Source: Aquibacillus salsiterrae
GTDB taxonomy: Bacteria > Bacillota > Bacilli > Bacillales > Amphibacillaceae
Length of the DNA stretch: 43,671 bases
Direction: 5' to 3'
Assembly: GCF_028416595.1 (NCBI RefSeq)
Contig: NZ_JAMQKC010000024.1
Location: forward strand, 1-43,671
Made by a program: the position numbers and the translations under genes. The notes under the pieces are model-generated. The model had not been told where the DNA came from and searched no databases. It worked only from the letters and a program-made list of their open reading frames with translations. The stretch's first letter is position 1; the number at the start of each line of letters is the position of its first letter. Positions 1-8,345 of the stretch are shown in pieces.

Positions 1-263
1 CCTGCATTCACTTGAATGTCTGTACCAGGATTTTGGTTCATGAATTCTTCCGCTGCAGCTGCAACTAATGGTTGCATCGCACTTGAACCAGAAATGATGA
101 CAGAGCCAGTCAATTCTTCTGTTTCCGTGCTATTTGAATCGTTCGTTCCATTAGTATCTTCCTCAGATGCGTTTCCACCATCTCCTGAACCACACGCAGC
201 AAGCAATCCAATCAATAATATAAGTAAAACGGCAAGTAATGAAATCTTTCCATTTTTAATCAT
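1..263 (-). CDS. pstS: Phosphate ABC transporter substrate-binding lipoprotein PstS (N-terminal part)
   Basis: The minus-strand frame starts with ATG at 263 and runs off the window after 87 codons. It has a short basic start, a hydrophobic stretch and a lipobox ending LLAACGSG, so it is exported and lipid-anchored. A Ser/Thr/Asp/Glu-rich linker follows, then the start of the fold with GSVIISGSSAMQPLV, the phosphate-binding N-terminus typical of PstS. The start is fixed by a G-rich ribosome site (TAGGGGG) 6 nt upstream. PstS binds phosphate outside the membrane and delivers it to PstCAB, whose genes should lie beyond the left edge. A strong PhoP box lies about 75-110 bp upstream, and the alkaline phosphatase gene is next door, so a phosphate-starvation role is well supported. 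Confidence 0.9.
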   Translation of the reverse strand, partial: MIKNGKISLLAVLLILLIGLLAACGSGDGGNASEEDTNGTNDSNSTETEELTGSVIISGSSAMQPLVAAAAEEFMNQNPGTDIQVNA

Positions 264-336
264 TTGTTATCCCCCTATTATCTACTATTTATATTTGCTT
301 GCTTAACCAAGCTTCTATTTTAGAATACTTGAGAAA

Positions 337-375
337 GTTTAAGTTAGTGTTAACTACTTGTTAATTGTTTGTAAA
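337..375 (-). promoter_or_regulatory. PhoP box upstream of pstS
   Basis: On the minus strand four hexamers are spaced exactly 11 bp apart: TTTACA, TTAACA, TTAACA and TTAAAC (plus-strand positions 370-375, 359-364, 348-353 and 337-342). This is the TT(A/T)ACA direct-repeat pattern bound by phosphorylated PhoP in Bacillus Pho-regulon promoters. It lies upstream of pstS in the correct orientation. Confidence 0.85.
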
Positions 376-423
376 TGTTAGTAAAGTAGTACAAGTCCCA
401 TCACCAAGTCTATTACAAACGAA

Positions 424-454
424 AAGGAAGAAACGTAGTGAACGTTTCTTCCTT
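424..454. terminator. Hairpin downstream of the alkaline phosphatase gene
   Basis: A perfect 12-bp stem (AAGGAAGAAACG pairing with 443-454) has a 7-nt loop. On the minus strand it is followed by a short TTTTC run only. It sits between the phosphatase stop and the pst promoter, so it most likely ends phosphatase transcription. Confidence 0.6.
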
Positions 455-499
455 AGTAGCCTCCTATTACTAGGATAGGGATGGGGGTAAGCAAAACTT

Positions 500-1858
500 C
501 TATCGGAATAAATCTAACAATTTTTGTCCTGTTTCGTGATTATCCTGTAGTCCTGCAAATTTATTTGCTTGCGGGCCATAAGCATAGACGTTAACATCTA
601 CACCAGTATGGCCACCAGTAGTCCAGCCAGTACCAGAGCGAATATCAAAGATTTTTTCAATCGCACTGTCAATAGTAGATACTCCTCCAGCTGCTGCAGC
701 ATCTTTCACCGATTGAATTTCTTCATTAGATAATTCCAAATCTATATAATCAGATAAAACTTCTTCCACATCTGAACCATTTGCGATTTGAGAAGCCATG
801 TAGTCTGGTGTGCGCTTAGCTGCTCTTAGTGGTGCCGGATCCCACTTATATTCACCGTCACGTCCCATTGTTAAGCCACCTGTTGAATGGTCAGCAGTAG
901 TAACAACGAGTGTATGTTTGTCCTTTTTCGCAAACTCAATTGCACGTTCATATGCCTTTTCAAAATCTTCCATCTCGCTCATTGCTGCAACAACATCATT
1001 GTCGTGTCCAGCCCAGTCAATTTGGCTACCTTCAACCATCAAGAAAAATCCATCTTTGTCATTACTTAATCGCTCTATTGCAGCATCTGTCATTTCAGCA
1101 AGAGAAGGTACATCGTCTTCTCGGTCAATAGCCTTGTCCATACCTTTTGCTGCGAACAATCCTAATACTTGATCATTTTCGTTATTTAAAAGTTCTTCCG
1201 TTGTTGTTACATAACTATAACCGTCAGTTTGGAACTCTTCTGCAAGGTTACGGTCTTTACGTTCAAAGTAAGCAGTACCACCACCGAGCATCACATCTAT
1301 TTTGTGCTCCCCGTTAATTAGCTCATCATAGTAATCATCTGCAATACTATTATAGTTTTTGCGTGACTCATCATGAGCTCCAAACGATGCCGGTGTTGCA
1401 TGATTGATTTGGGATGTTGCAACAATACCAGTCGCTTTACCTTGTTCTTTAGCTAATTCTAATACAGTTTTGGTGTTGTTTTTTTCGATATCAACTGCTA
1501 TTGCACCATTATATGTTTTCACCCCTGTAGCCATCGACGTAGCAGCAGCAGCTGAATCAGTGACACTTTGATCCTCATCCCAAGAATATGTTTCTTGTGC
1601 GCCTACTAAATCTTGATCAAAAGCAGTCTTTTCCATATAAGGTGTTGATTTATCATCTTTAAATGACCGGTAAGCCGTGTTATATGCTGGACCCATGCCA
1701 TCTCCAATTAAGAAGATAACATTTTTAATTTTAGCCTCATTTGTTGTGTCAACCTTTGCTTCAACAAATGGATTTCCGATTGTAGCAAGTCCTCCCAATA
1801 CAAGTGAAGTAACCATTGCTGCTGATAAAACTTTCTTACTTGTTTTTTTGTGAACCAA
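500..1858 (-). CDS. phoA: Alkaline phosphatase, secreted
   Basis: This 452-residue PhoA/PhoB-type alkaline phosphatase hydrolyses phosphomonoesters outside the cell. It begins with a basic N-terminus and a hydrophobic signal peptide ending near FVEA. Metal and catalytic motifs follow in order: IGDGMG near residue 52, DSAAAAT with the nucleophile serine, TADHSTGGL, and GGHTGVDV near the C-terminus. The start is taken as TTG at 1858, because GGAGGAA lies 7 nt before it. An in-frame ATG at 1876 would lie upstream of that ribosome site. A PhoP-box-like triplet lies about 170-200 bp upstream, and pstS is the next gene in the same direction, so both should be induced by phosphate limitation. Length and motifs are complete. 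Confidence 0.93.
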   Translation of the reverse strand: MVHKKTSKKVLSAAMVTSLVLGGLATIGNPFVEAKVDTTNEAKIKNVIFLIGDGMGPAYNTAYRSFKDDKSTPYMEKTAFDQDLVGAQETYSWDEDQSVTDSAAAATSMATGVKTYNGAIAVDIEKNNTKTVLELAKEQGKATGIVATSQINHATPASFGAHDESRKNYNSIADDYYDELINGEHKIDVMLGGGTAYFERKDRNLAEEFQTDGYSYVTTTEELLNNENDQVLGLFAAKGMDKAIDREDDVPSLAEMTDAAIERLSNDKDGFFLMVEGSQIDWAGHDNDVVAAMSEMEDFEKAYERAIEFAKKDKHTLVVTTADHSTGGLTMGRDGEYKWDPAPLRAAKRTPDYMASQIANGSDVEEVLSDYIDLELSNEEIQSVKDAAAAGGVSTIDSAIEKIFDIRSGTGWTTGGHTGVDVNVYAYGPQANKFAGLQDNHETGQKLLDLFR

Positions 1859-2027
1859 GATAAATTCCTCCCACACATTTTTTTGTAGTGATCAAAAGGA
1901 TGGATAAAAAGACGGAATGCATTTATCAGCAAAACTTTTAAGAAAATAAATACAGTCTTAAAGGCAAGCAGCGTACATGCGATTTGTCATTGTTATCAAC
2001 CTTTCCATTCAGCCTACAAATACACTT

Positions 2028-2055
2028 TACCAATTAACTATTAATCTACCATTAA
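2028..2055 (-). promoter_or_regulatory. PhoP-box-like repeats upstream of the alkaline phosphatase
   Basis: On the minus strand TTAATG, TTAATA and TTGGTA are spaced 11 bp apart (plus positions 2050-2055, 2039-2044 and 2028-2033). The match to TTAACA repeats is weaker than at pstS, but spacing and orientation fit. The leader between this site and the start codon is long, about 170 bp, with no other feature seen in 1859-2027. Confidence 0.6.
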
Positions 2056-2232
2056 GCTATTGTAAGGATTTCGTAAAGAAGCATTCTTATACTAACACCT
2101 AGTGAGCAATTTTATGCCGGATAGTCTTGCGACTTCAACTGTCTTGAAAAATGTAAGAAAAGCGCTGAATTTGAACAAATTCTGGGTTTTTTATTTAATA
2201 AAAATGTCCACGGATAATACCAGGTACCAAAT

Positions 2233-4947
2233 TCAACCGATCTTGACCTGTAACTTATATCCTGTTTTCTTTTCAATAGCGGAATTTACTTCAGCAATCT
2301 CATCCGCTGTTGGTTGATTCGTAATTTTAACAGCCACTTCTTTTCGCTCGATATGAATCGATGGATTTCCTTTTAACCCCCACGATACTGGCGTTAGTTC
2401 CTTGGTACTTAAAATGATTTCGTTTTGCTTTGGCTGTGTTGCAAATTGAACTGCCATGCCAATACGATTGCTTAGCTCCCGCAGCATTTCTGTATAACGC
2501 GCTGCAACTTCAGGTGATATGAAATGCAATTCCATTAGTGGAGCCCCATTCTCTTGTTTCATACTAGTCTTGTAGATGGTGACGTTGTATGCTTGCGCCA
2601 ATTGCTTGGCTAGAGAGATCGCTTGATTATTTTCCATCGGTTTTATATCTGAAGTTGGTTGATAAAATTCGCTATCGTGGTGATTAGGAATAGTATTCTC
2701 CTTATCTTCTGCAAATTGTAACGTAAACCCTGTTACTTCCTTAAAACGGTCAGAGATAGCAGTAACATTTTCCGGCTTTTTATTTTTGGCAACAACAAGT
2801 TGCTCATTAATATGAACTGATGGCATCTCGGTATTTTCTCCAAGTAAGGTGGACAGCAGTGGTTGAAATGCCTCATGTCTTACCGACTCAGAGAATTCAA
2901 CATCCCACCCAGTCTGTTGCTTAATTTCGTTCGCAATTCGCTCGCGTTCTTCATTGGCTACCCCTTTTGGAAAGTCAAACGAAAGAGATAGATAATCATC
3001 TTTGACACCACACCTCTGGAAGCGTGGATGACCATCCATATAAGAACGAACAAAGTCCATCGCATGATTTGGATTCATCTTGATAGCCTGTATTGCCAAG
3101 TCTAAATTGGTTAGTTTAAAGCGGAAATCGGCATCTATCTTATAGCCAACCGTACCCTCTAAATCGGTATGACGATTTTTCTCAGGCAGTGTTTGTAGGG
3201 CTAACGCCACAGCAAATTGTTGTCTGGAATCCTTCATGTTCAATGCATGAAAAATTTCCTGTAGGGAGACTGCGTATTCAGGAATAACATCCCAGTCGAT
3301 TCCCTCTACATATGGGCGACTAAAGGACAGTAAATCTTCTGACACCTCTTTAAATTCCTCCATCGACAACCCCCACGGACCAATAGTTTCTACGACATGA
3401 TCCGCTTCCACTCTCACTAATTTTCCTTTCCCTGTATCACAAAAAAAGGTCGCTGTCTTTGGGTGTACATTTTGACAAATTCCAAACTTTAAGGTTTCTG
3501 CTCCGTCCTTTTTATAAAGCAGCACAGAACCAATTTTCTGCCGTAGCAGCTCTTGCTGACGGTTAACCTGATACCTTTTCCCGACAATTCCTTTCCCTTC
3601 CTTCCGTTTTTCAAAAGGATACGTTTCCCCGTTTTCAACCAATAGTGGATGAAACCTTGGATGGATTTTATCCGCCAAAGACAAGCGTGCGTCATCATCC
3701 CCATGAACAAGTAAGGTATAGGTAGGCTCGATTGTTTCGATAAAGCGTGTCATTTCACTTGCATCCGCATGCGCAGAAAGGCCAATTTTTTCAACCTGAC
3801 AATTAACCTGGTGGGATGTACCATCAATGTCAAGTGTATTTTCTGTTCCATCAGCTAGAGCAAGTAGCTTTTTGCCGGGACTCTCTTCGTCCTGATACCC
3901 GGTTAAAAGAATCGTATTCTTCTGATCGGCTACCAGGTATTTTGCATACCAAGCACTCGCTCCACCAGTTAACATTCCAGACGATGCTACAATACAGGCT
4001 GGCTTACCATTTACAACGTCTTTGCGCTGTTGTGGGCTAACCGCAATACAACGTCCTTCTGTTAAAAATGCATCCCCATTTGCCCGAACACGGTGGGCAA
4101 CAGGCCCTTTTAAATAATGGGGATAGCTTTTATAAACTCGACTAACCGGGGTTACTAGCCCGTCTACATATATCGGGAAAGAAGGAATCAACCCTTTTTC
4201 CATATAGTCCTGGAGGATTAACAATACTTCTTGTGCTCGTCCGAGTGCAAAAGCAGGAACAAGGGCAAATCCTCCATTTTCAATCGTTTCGGCAACCCTA
4301 TTTGCTAACCGTTTCTCCTCAGTATTCCGATCCGAATGCATTCGGTTTCCATAAGTAGACTCCATAATCACCACATCCGCATGCAAACCTTTTACAACCT
4401 TCGCACCAGGAATCGTTCGTCCGCTACTAAAAGAAAGATCACCTGTAACAAGGAGACTTTCACCATCTACTTCCATCTGATACATCACTGCGCCCATAAT
4501 ATGTCCTGCACGATGAGCGGTAATCTGCATATTGCCCACTTTTAGATTACCATTAGCCGGAAGGAGTCGAATATGTTGTAAAAACGCGTTCATTTGCTCC
4601 TCGGTGTATGGCATTAAGGATTCCGTAACACGTGATTGATCGGTCAAAATTTTATAGGAATCTTTCATCATAATCTGCATTAAATCAGCTGTTGGCGGTG
4701 TAGCATAGACAGGAACTTTCGGATACATGGTATGTAAAATAGGTAAAGCACCGATATGGTCTGCATGTGCATGTGTCACAAGAATGGCTTCAGGTTGACT
4801 CAGTTCCTCAAGCATCCCAAACATCGGAAGAACATTTTCCCCATGCATCCGCATTCCCGCATCAATCACTATACTGGTTTCTTCCATTTGAATATGAAGA
4901 CATGAAGCCCCAATTTCATTACCGCCACCAAGAATAGTAACTTTCAT
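2233..4947 (-). CDS. Beta-CASP metallo-beta-lactamase (CPSF73/RNase J-like) with a long C-terminal extension
   Basis: This is a 904-residue protein. Residues 1-190 form a metallo-beta-lactamase core with HAHADH at 59-64, a metal-ligand histidine at 149 (AGHIMG) and Asp170 (TGDLSF). A beta-CASP region follows to about 380. The RMMBL motif SAHAD is at 391-395 and the last histidine is in LVHGDDDA (H415). These are the signatures of mRNA-processing nucleases of the CPSF73/RNase J superfamily, so an RNA endo- or exonuclease is the best guess. Residues from about 440 to 904 are unusual and seem to contain several degenerate alpha/beta repeats, each ending in a TG-aromatic-x-beta pattern. It starts with ATG at 4947 behind AGGAAGTG. 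It is monocistronic, with no convincing terminator. The natural substrate is unknown. Confidence 0.85.
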   Translation of the reverse strand: MKVTILGGGNEIGASCLHIQMEETSIVIDAGMRMHGENVLPMFGMLEELSQPEAILVTHAHADHIGALPILHTMYPKVPVYATPPTADLMQIMMKDSYKILTDQSRVTESLMPYTEEQMNAFLQHIRLLPANGNLKVGNMQITAHRAGHIMGAVMYQMEVDGESLLVTGDLSFSSGRTIPGAKVVKGLHADVVIMESTYGNRMHSDRNTEEKRLANRVAETIENGGFALVPAFALGRAQEVLLILQDYMEKGLIPSFPIYVDGLVTPVSRVYKSYPHYLKGPVAHRVRANGDAFLTEGRCIAVSPQQRKDVVNGKPACIVASSGMLTGGASAWYAKYLVADQKNTILLTGYQDEESPGKKLLALADGTENTLDIDGTSHQVNCQVEKIGLSAHADASEMTRFIETIEPTYTLLVHGDDDARLSLADKIHPRFHPLLVENGETYPFEKRKEGKGIVGKRYQVNRQQELLRQKIGSVLLYKKDGAETLKFGICQNVHPKTATFFCDTGKGKLVRVEADHVVETIGPWGLSMEEFKEVSEDLLSFSRPYVEGIDWDVIPEYAVSLQEIFHALNMKDSRQQFAVALALQTLPEKNRHTDLEGTVGYKIDADFRFKLTNLDLAIQAIKMNPNHAMDFVRSYMDGHPRFQRCGVKDDYLSLSFDFPKGVANEERERIANEIKQQTGWDVEFSESVRHEAFQPLLSTLLGENTEMPSVHINEQLVVAKNKKPENVTAISDRFKEVTGFTLQFAEDKENTIPNHHDSEFYQPTSDIKPMENNQAISLAKQLAQAYNVTIYKTSMKQENGAPLMELHFISPEVAARYTEMLRELSNRIGMAVQFATQPKQNEIILSTKELTPVSWGLKGNPSIHIERKEVAVKITNQPTADEIAEVNSAIEKKTGYKLQVKIG

Positions 4948-5288
4948 TCTAACACTTCCTTTTCCATCTATGATTAGGAGATTTGATTTCGTTACAATCT
5001 ACATTTATCTTTGATATGTTTACAATAACATATGGAAATACTAGTTTGTCTATCAACCATATTTTATTGCACAAAGACATAACACCGCAAGTAGTTGGTA
5101 ATGAAAGTTTGCAGTATCGGCTGATAATGAAATCAGGCTGACACTAATAACATAGGGAGTGGACATCGGGGTATGTAAGAAACTGCAATATTTTTGGTGC
5201 GTAATCGGACATTGAGTACGTGATTTTATAAAAATTTTAGCAAAATGGCTAGCTTTTTGTGAAAAGTAACTAGTTATCTGCAAATATT
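4948..5288. other. Intergenic region without recognisable gene
   Basis: Between the start of the metallo-beta-lactamase gene and the first hairpin repeat no coding region is convincing. A 76-codon minus-strand frame (5053-5283) lacks a ribosome site and has no recognisable composition. The promoter of the metallo-beta-lactamase gene should lie at the left of this stretch. Confidence 0.5.
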
Positions 5289-5376
5289 AAGAAAATCGAA
5301 GGGGTAGGCGCAGAAGCTGGACGTGGCTGCGGCTGGATATAATCCATGCTTGGATTTTTTTATATTTTCTTATCTA
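5289..5376 (+). repeat. Hairpin repeat R, copy 1 (internally deleted)
   Basis: It contains the left end (AAGAAAATCG, like AAGAAAAGCG of full copies) joined almost directly to the right half (GGGGTAGGCGC, GAAGCTGGAC) and the T-rich right end (CTTGGATTTTTTTATATT). The central long stem of full copies is missing. It lies between a metallo-beta-lactamase gene and the multicopper oxidase gene. Confidence 0.65.
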
Positions 5377-5381
5377 GCCAA

Positions 5382-5423
5382 AAAACGACTCTTCTTTCAA
5401 AAATCGAAATGAAGAGTCGTTTT
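5382..5423. terminator. Rho-independent terminator of the multicopper oxidase gene
   Basis: The 13-bp stem AAAACGACTCTTC pairs with 5411-5423 around a 16-nt loop, with A and T tracts on both sides. It lies 36 bp beyond the oxidase stop codon and can act in both directions. Confidence 0.8.
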
Positions 5424-5459
5424 AAAATTGTTAGATTTGGGTTCATGCTGTCGTCTTCG

Positions 5460-7001
5460 TTACTCTGGTTTATTTTCAACAGTTGGATCTGGTGTGAAAA
5501 CAGGCTCAAATCCTTTGTACTTAACAAGCGTCACCATTCCTGCCGCCGCATGGTGAAGGTCGTGACAATGGAACATCCAATCACCAGGATTATCAGCTAA
5601 AAAGGCAATTTCATATTCTTCCCCCGGTTTTACATTGATGGTATCTTTAAAGACAGGGGCTCCCATTAAAGGCTCACCATTCTTGCTTATGACTTGAAAA
5701 AATACACCATGTAAATGCATTGGGTGTACTGCAGTTTCCGAGCTATTTACTAAAGTAACCTTTACTCTGTCACCCTGTTCCACTTCTAGTGTATCTGTAT
5801 CTGGAAATACTTTATCATTTATTGTGTATTCTGTTTGCCCATCAACGGTACGATTGTTCAAATCTAAACGATATTCCACATCATATTGGTCATCAATCGA
5901 AAACGGATTTTCTGCTATTTCTCCATATGAAGTAAAATCAAACACCGGGAATTCATCTAATTGATTCGATGTGTCCGTGGACTCTCCGGTAAATCCTGTG
6001 GTGCGAATTTTGGTTTTCATGTCACTGCTCTGTTCCATGTTACCATGACATTCTATAAACCATTCGCCCTCTTCTTGGACAGTGAATTCTACATCATACC
6101 GTTCACCTGGTGCTACCTCAATGAGTGTCTCTGTGACTGTTGCCGGATTATTTATCGGTTGTCCATCAGTTGCAACAATTTGGAACTCCTGACCATGAAT
6201 ATCCATTTTATGTGCCATATTTCCCGCATTAACAAATCTGAGTCGCACTCGGTCACCCTTTTCCACTTCCATCTCAGGTATGCTTTCCCCGCTTTTTCCA
6301 TTAATGAGGAATGTATCATACATTTCAGCCATATTCTCTTCACCACTCATATCCATGCTTTCGATGCTACTATCCACTTCTTCTCCCATGTCCATGCCTT
6401 CCATGCTACTATCCGCTTCTTCTTCTCCAACTTGCCATTCATCTAAAACAAGCGTAAAGTCCTTATCATAGCTAGGACTTTCATCTTCAACAATAATAGT
6501 TCCGTATAACCCTTTATCTAATTGATTTGAACCATCTTGATGAGAGTGGTACCAATATGTTCCTGGTACATCTGCTTCAAATTTATATTCAAATGATTCC
6601 CCTGGTTTCACAGCATTTTGCGTAACACCGGGAATGCCATCCATATTATTCGGCACTGGTAGACCATGCCAATGAATCGTTACTGGATCAGGCAATTCAT
6701 TTTCTAACGTGACATCGATGGTTTCACCAACTGTCGCTCGAATTTGTGGACCTGGTACAATACCGTCATATGCCCATGTATCAACTTCACTCTCCATAGT
6801 GATACTTTGAGACGACTGCTTTGCCGTTATCGTAATCGGACCCTCGGACACGTCATATATCTTGCTAGTAGAATCAGCCTCGGTCACAGTTGGCAGTTTT
6901 TCTTCATATTGTGATGTAACTGACTCCTCACCTTGGGCACAGGCACTTAATATAAATACCGATACTCCTAAAAATGATAACCATTTAAATGATTTTCCCA
7001 A
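5460..7001 (-). CDS. Multicopper oxidase lipoprotein (CueO/MmcO type)
   Basis: This is a 513-residue three-cupredoxin oxidase. It probably oxidises Cu(I), metals or phenols at the cell surface. The N-terminus has a hydrophobic signal and the lipobox ILSACAQG. All copper motifs are present: TIHWHG near residue 107, WYHSHQDG near 150, HPMHLHG near 424 and MFHCHDLHHAAAGM near 475, so the type 1 and trinuclear centres should be intact. A Met-rich acidic insertion near residues 193-217 contains a tandem DSS-x-E-x-MDM unit. Such inserts bind copper in CueO-like enzymes. The TTG at 7001 is chosen because AAGGGG precedes it and it leaves a compact signal peptide. Upstream ATGs at 7025 and 7079 lack ribosome sites. 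The gene stands alone, with no copper sensor nearby. Confidence 0.9.
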   Translation of the reverse strand: MGKSFKWLSFLGVSVFILSACAQGEESVTSQYEEKLPTVTEADSTSKIYDVSEGPITITAKQSSQSITMESEVDTWAYDGIVPGPQIRATVGETIDVTLENELPDPVTIHWHGLPVPNNMDGIPGVTQNAVKPGESFEYKFEADVPGTYWYHSHQDGSNQLDKGLYGTIIVEDESPSYDKDFTLVLDEWQVGEEEADSSMEGMDMGEEVDSSIESMDMSGEENMAEMYDTFLINGKSGESIPEMEVEKGDRVRLRFVNAGNMAHKMDIHGQEFQIVATDGQPINNPATVTETLIEVAPGERYDVEFTVQEEGEWFIECHGNMEQSSDMKTKIRTTGFTGESTDTSNQLDEFPVFDFTSYGEIAENPFSIDDQYDVEYRLDLNNRTVDGQTEYTINDKVFPDTDTLEVEQGDRVKVTLVNSSETAVHPMHLHGVFFQVISKNGEPLMGAPVFKDTINVKPGEEYEIAFLADNPGDWMFHCHDLHHAAAGMVTLVKYKGFEPVFTPDPTVENKPE

Positions 7002-7107
7002 CTCCCATTTCCCCTTTTCCCACATGTGTATTGAACCAGCTATTTCTCTAATAAAACAGGCGATGCTGATAACTTTCATATTATAGGAGAAGTGTGGAGA
7101 AAGTCAA

Positions 7108-7175
7108 AGAAAAGTGCAGAGTGGATTGGCGCTCGGAGCTAGACAGCTCTTGGATTTTTTTATTTTTGTATAAAA
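7108..7175 (+). repeat. Hairpin repeat R, copy 2 (internally deleted)
   Basis: It has the left end AGAAAAGTGCAGAG, a short middle, and the right end GGAGCTAGACAG, CTCTTGGATTTTTTTA. The central arms are missing, so it is about 68 bp against about 150 bp in full copies. It lies upstream of the oxidase gene, near the terminator of the DUF1232 gene. Confidence 0.7.
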
Positions 7176-7234
7176 ACAAATTTATTGTAGATGGTGGCTA
7201 CAATAAGCGTAGCCACGGTTGTTTCTTATCTTGC

Positions 7235-7272
7235 AAAAAAATCAGACGAGAGATATATCTACCTCTCGCCTG
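7235..7272 (-). terminator. Terminator of the DUF1232 gene
   Basis: Reading the minus strand, a 10-bp stem CAGGCGAGAG / CTCTCGTCTG with one G-T pair is followed at once by ATTTTTTTGC. It lies 40 bp after the stop codon, a classic intrinsic terminator. Confidence 0.85.
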
Positions 7273-7311
7273 TTCGCGACAAATTTCCATTATCATTTCC
7301 TGGTTTTTTTC

Positions 7312-7689
7312 TTAGATAAATAACGAAACAACCCAGTATAATACTGCAACCCAAACAAGGATGATAATAGAACCTGCTATCCAATTTTTCTTTTTCTCTT
7401 TTGGTGAATTTCTAACAAGGTCCCTGCATTCTTCAAGTACATCAGTTGGAATTAATTTTATAATAAACGTAATTGCGATAGGTATAAGAATTACATCATC
7501 AAGATAGCCTAAAATTGGTATAAAATCAGGTATAAGGTCAATTGGACTAAACGCGTAAGCAACTATAATAATGGAAAGTAACTTAACGAATAAAGGCGTT
7601 TTTGGATGTTTATATGCCTCAACTAACACAAATATATCTTGTTTTACTTTTCTTGCCTTGGATTTTAAACTAGTTAAGGCTTTCTCCAT
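7312..7689 (-). CDS. DUF1232 (YkvA-like) membrane protein
   Basis: This 125-residue protein carries the DUF1232 signature SPIDLIPDFIPILGYLDDV at about residues 48-66 between hydrophobic segments. A further transmembrane segment lies at the C-terminus (IAGSIIILVWVAVLYWVV). Members of this family are small inner-membrane proteins of unknown role. It begins with ATG at 7689 behind GGAGGACTAG. It is divergent from the ChrB-like gene and shares with it a 115-bp promoter region holding a large dyad, so the two may be co-regulated. Confidence 0.85.
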   Translation of the reverse strand: MEKALTSLKSKARKVKQDIFVLVEAYKHPKTPLFVKLLSIIIVAYAFSPIDLIPDFIPILGYLDDVILIPIAITFIIKLIPTDVLEECRDLVRNSPKEKKKNWIAGSIIILVWVAVLYWVVSLFI

Positions 7690-7727
7690 TTAGCTAGTCC
7701 TCCATTTACGATATTATCCCACTTAAC

Positions 7728-7775
7728 AAAAGTGTAACTTATGTTTTACATTAATGCAACATGTGTTACACTTTT
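7728..7775. promoter_or_regulatory. 48-bp dyad in the divergent DUF1232 / chrB-like promoter
   Basis: AAAAGTGTAAC (7728-7738) is the exact reverse complement of GTTACACTTTT (7765-7775). An inner pair ATGTT (7741-7745) / AACAT (7758-7762) shares the same centre. It can also be read as two adjacent TGTAAC-type palindromes. It is placed directly between two divergent genes, so it is probably an operator. The regulator is unknown. Confidence 0.6.
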
Positions 7776-7803
7776 CACACTAAAGAATTTGGAGTTGAGC
7801 TAT

Positions 7804-8340
7804 GTGAATTGTAATGGTTGGCTGATTTTCGCATATAAACTACCTTCTGACCCTTCTTCTGCTCGAGTAAAAGTATGGCGAAACCTCAAAACGATTGGGG
7901 TACATTATATCCAACAATCGGTATGCATTTGCCCAAATACGGAAGATACTGCAAAAAAAATATTAAAATTAAAATTATTTATTGCAGAAAATGAGGGAGA
8001 ATCTTCCTTATTAGAAGTAGAAAAATTCACAGGCAAATCAGAGGAAGAAATAGTATCTGCCTTTAATCAAGAAAGAAAATTGGAATACAGTGAATTTATC
8101 GAAGAATGTAAAAAGTTCCAAGATGAAATAATTAAAGAGACGAATCAAAGAAATTTTACCTTTCGAGAAATTGAAGAAAATGAAGTTGAGTTACGAAGAT
8201 TAAAGAATTGGCTCGTTAAAATTAAGAAAAGAGACTTCTTTCAGTGTGGTGCACAAGTTGAGGCGAAGCAAAACTTTGAAAACTGTATGACCATGTTCGA
8301 GAAATTCACTGAAGAAGTTTATAAACGGGAAGGAATATAA
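7804..8340 (+). CDS. ChrB-like protein (chromate resistance protein ChrB, N-terminal domain)
   Basis: This is 178 residues from GTG at 7804. GTG is chosen because GGAG lies 9 nt before it and the domain starts right there; an upstream ATG at 7741 has no ribosome site and would lie inside the dyad. The start WLIFAYKLPSDPSSARVKVW, followed by RNLKTIGVHYIQQSVCICP, is typical of the ChrB N-terminal domain, a winged-helix-like fold. The rest is charged and predicted helical, with a probable coiled coil. ChrB usually precedes the chromate pump gene chrA. Here no chrA is present, so the function is open. A partial hairpin repeat begins within 10 bp of the stop codon. Confidence 0.75.
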   Translation: MNCNGWLIFAYKLPSDPSSARVKVWRNLKTIGVHYIQQSVCICPNTEDTAKKILKLKLFIAENEGESSLLEVEKFTGKSEEEIVSAFNQERKLEYSEFIEECKKFQDEIIKETNQRNFTFREIEENEVELRRLKNWLVKIKKRDFFQCGAQVEAKQNFENCMTMFEKFTEEVYKREGI

Positions 8341-8345
8341 TGGAT

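Noticed and set aside
16-306. 96-codon plus-strand frame over the pstS start
   Set aside because: It is antisense to pstS, has no ribosome site and spells the complement of the signal peptide.
810-1172. 120-codon plus-strand frame inside the alkaline phosphatase gene
   Set aside because: It is a shadow of a well-supported gene on the other strand.
2167-2190. Small hairpin with T-run after the metallo-beta-lactamase gene
   Set aside because: The 6-bp AT-only stem has its T-run on the strand opposite to the gene, so it is not listed as that gene's terminator.
5053-5283. 76-codon minus-strand frame upstream of the metallo-beta-lactamase gene
   Set aside because: No ribosome site, no domain, odd composition. 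It is left as noncoding.
5961-6446. 161-codon plus-strand frame rich in His, Phe and Cys
   Set aside because: It lies antisense to the Met-rich part of the multicopper oxidase. The odd composition is the complement of Met/Glu codons.
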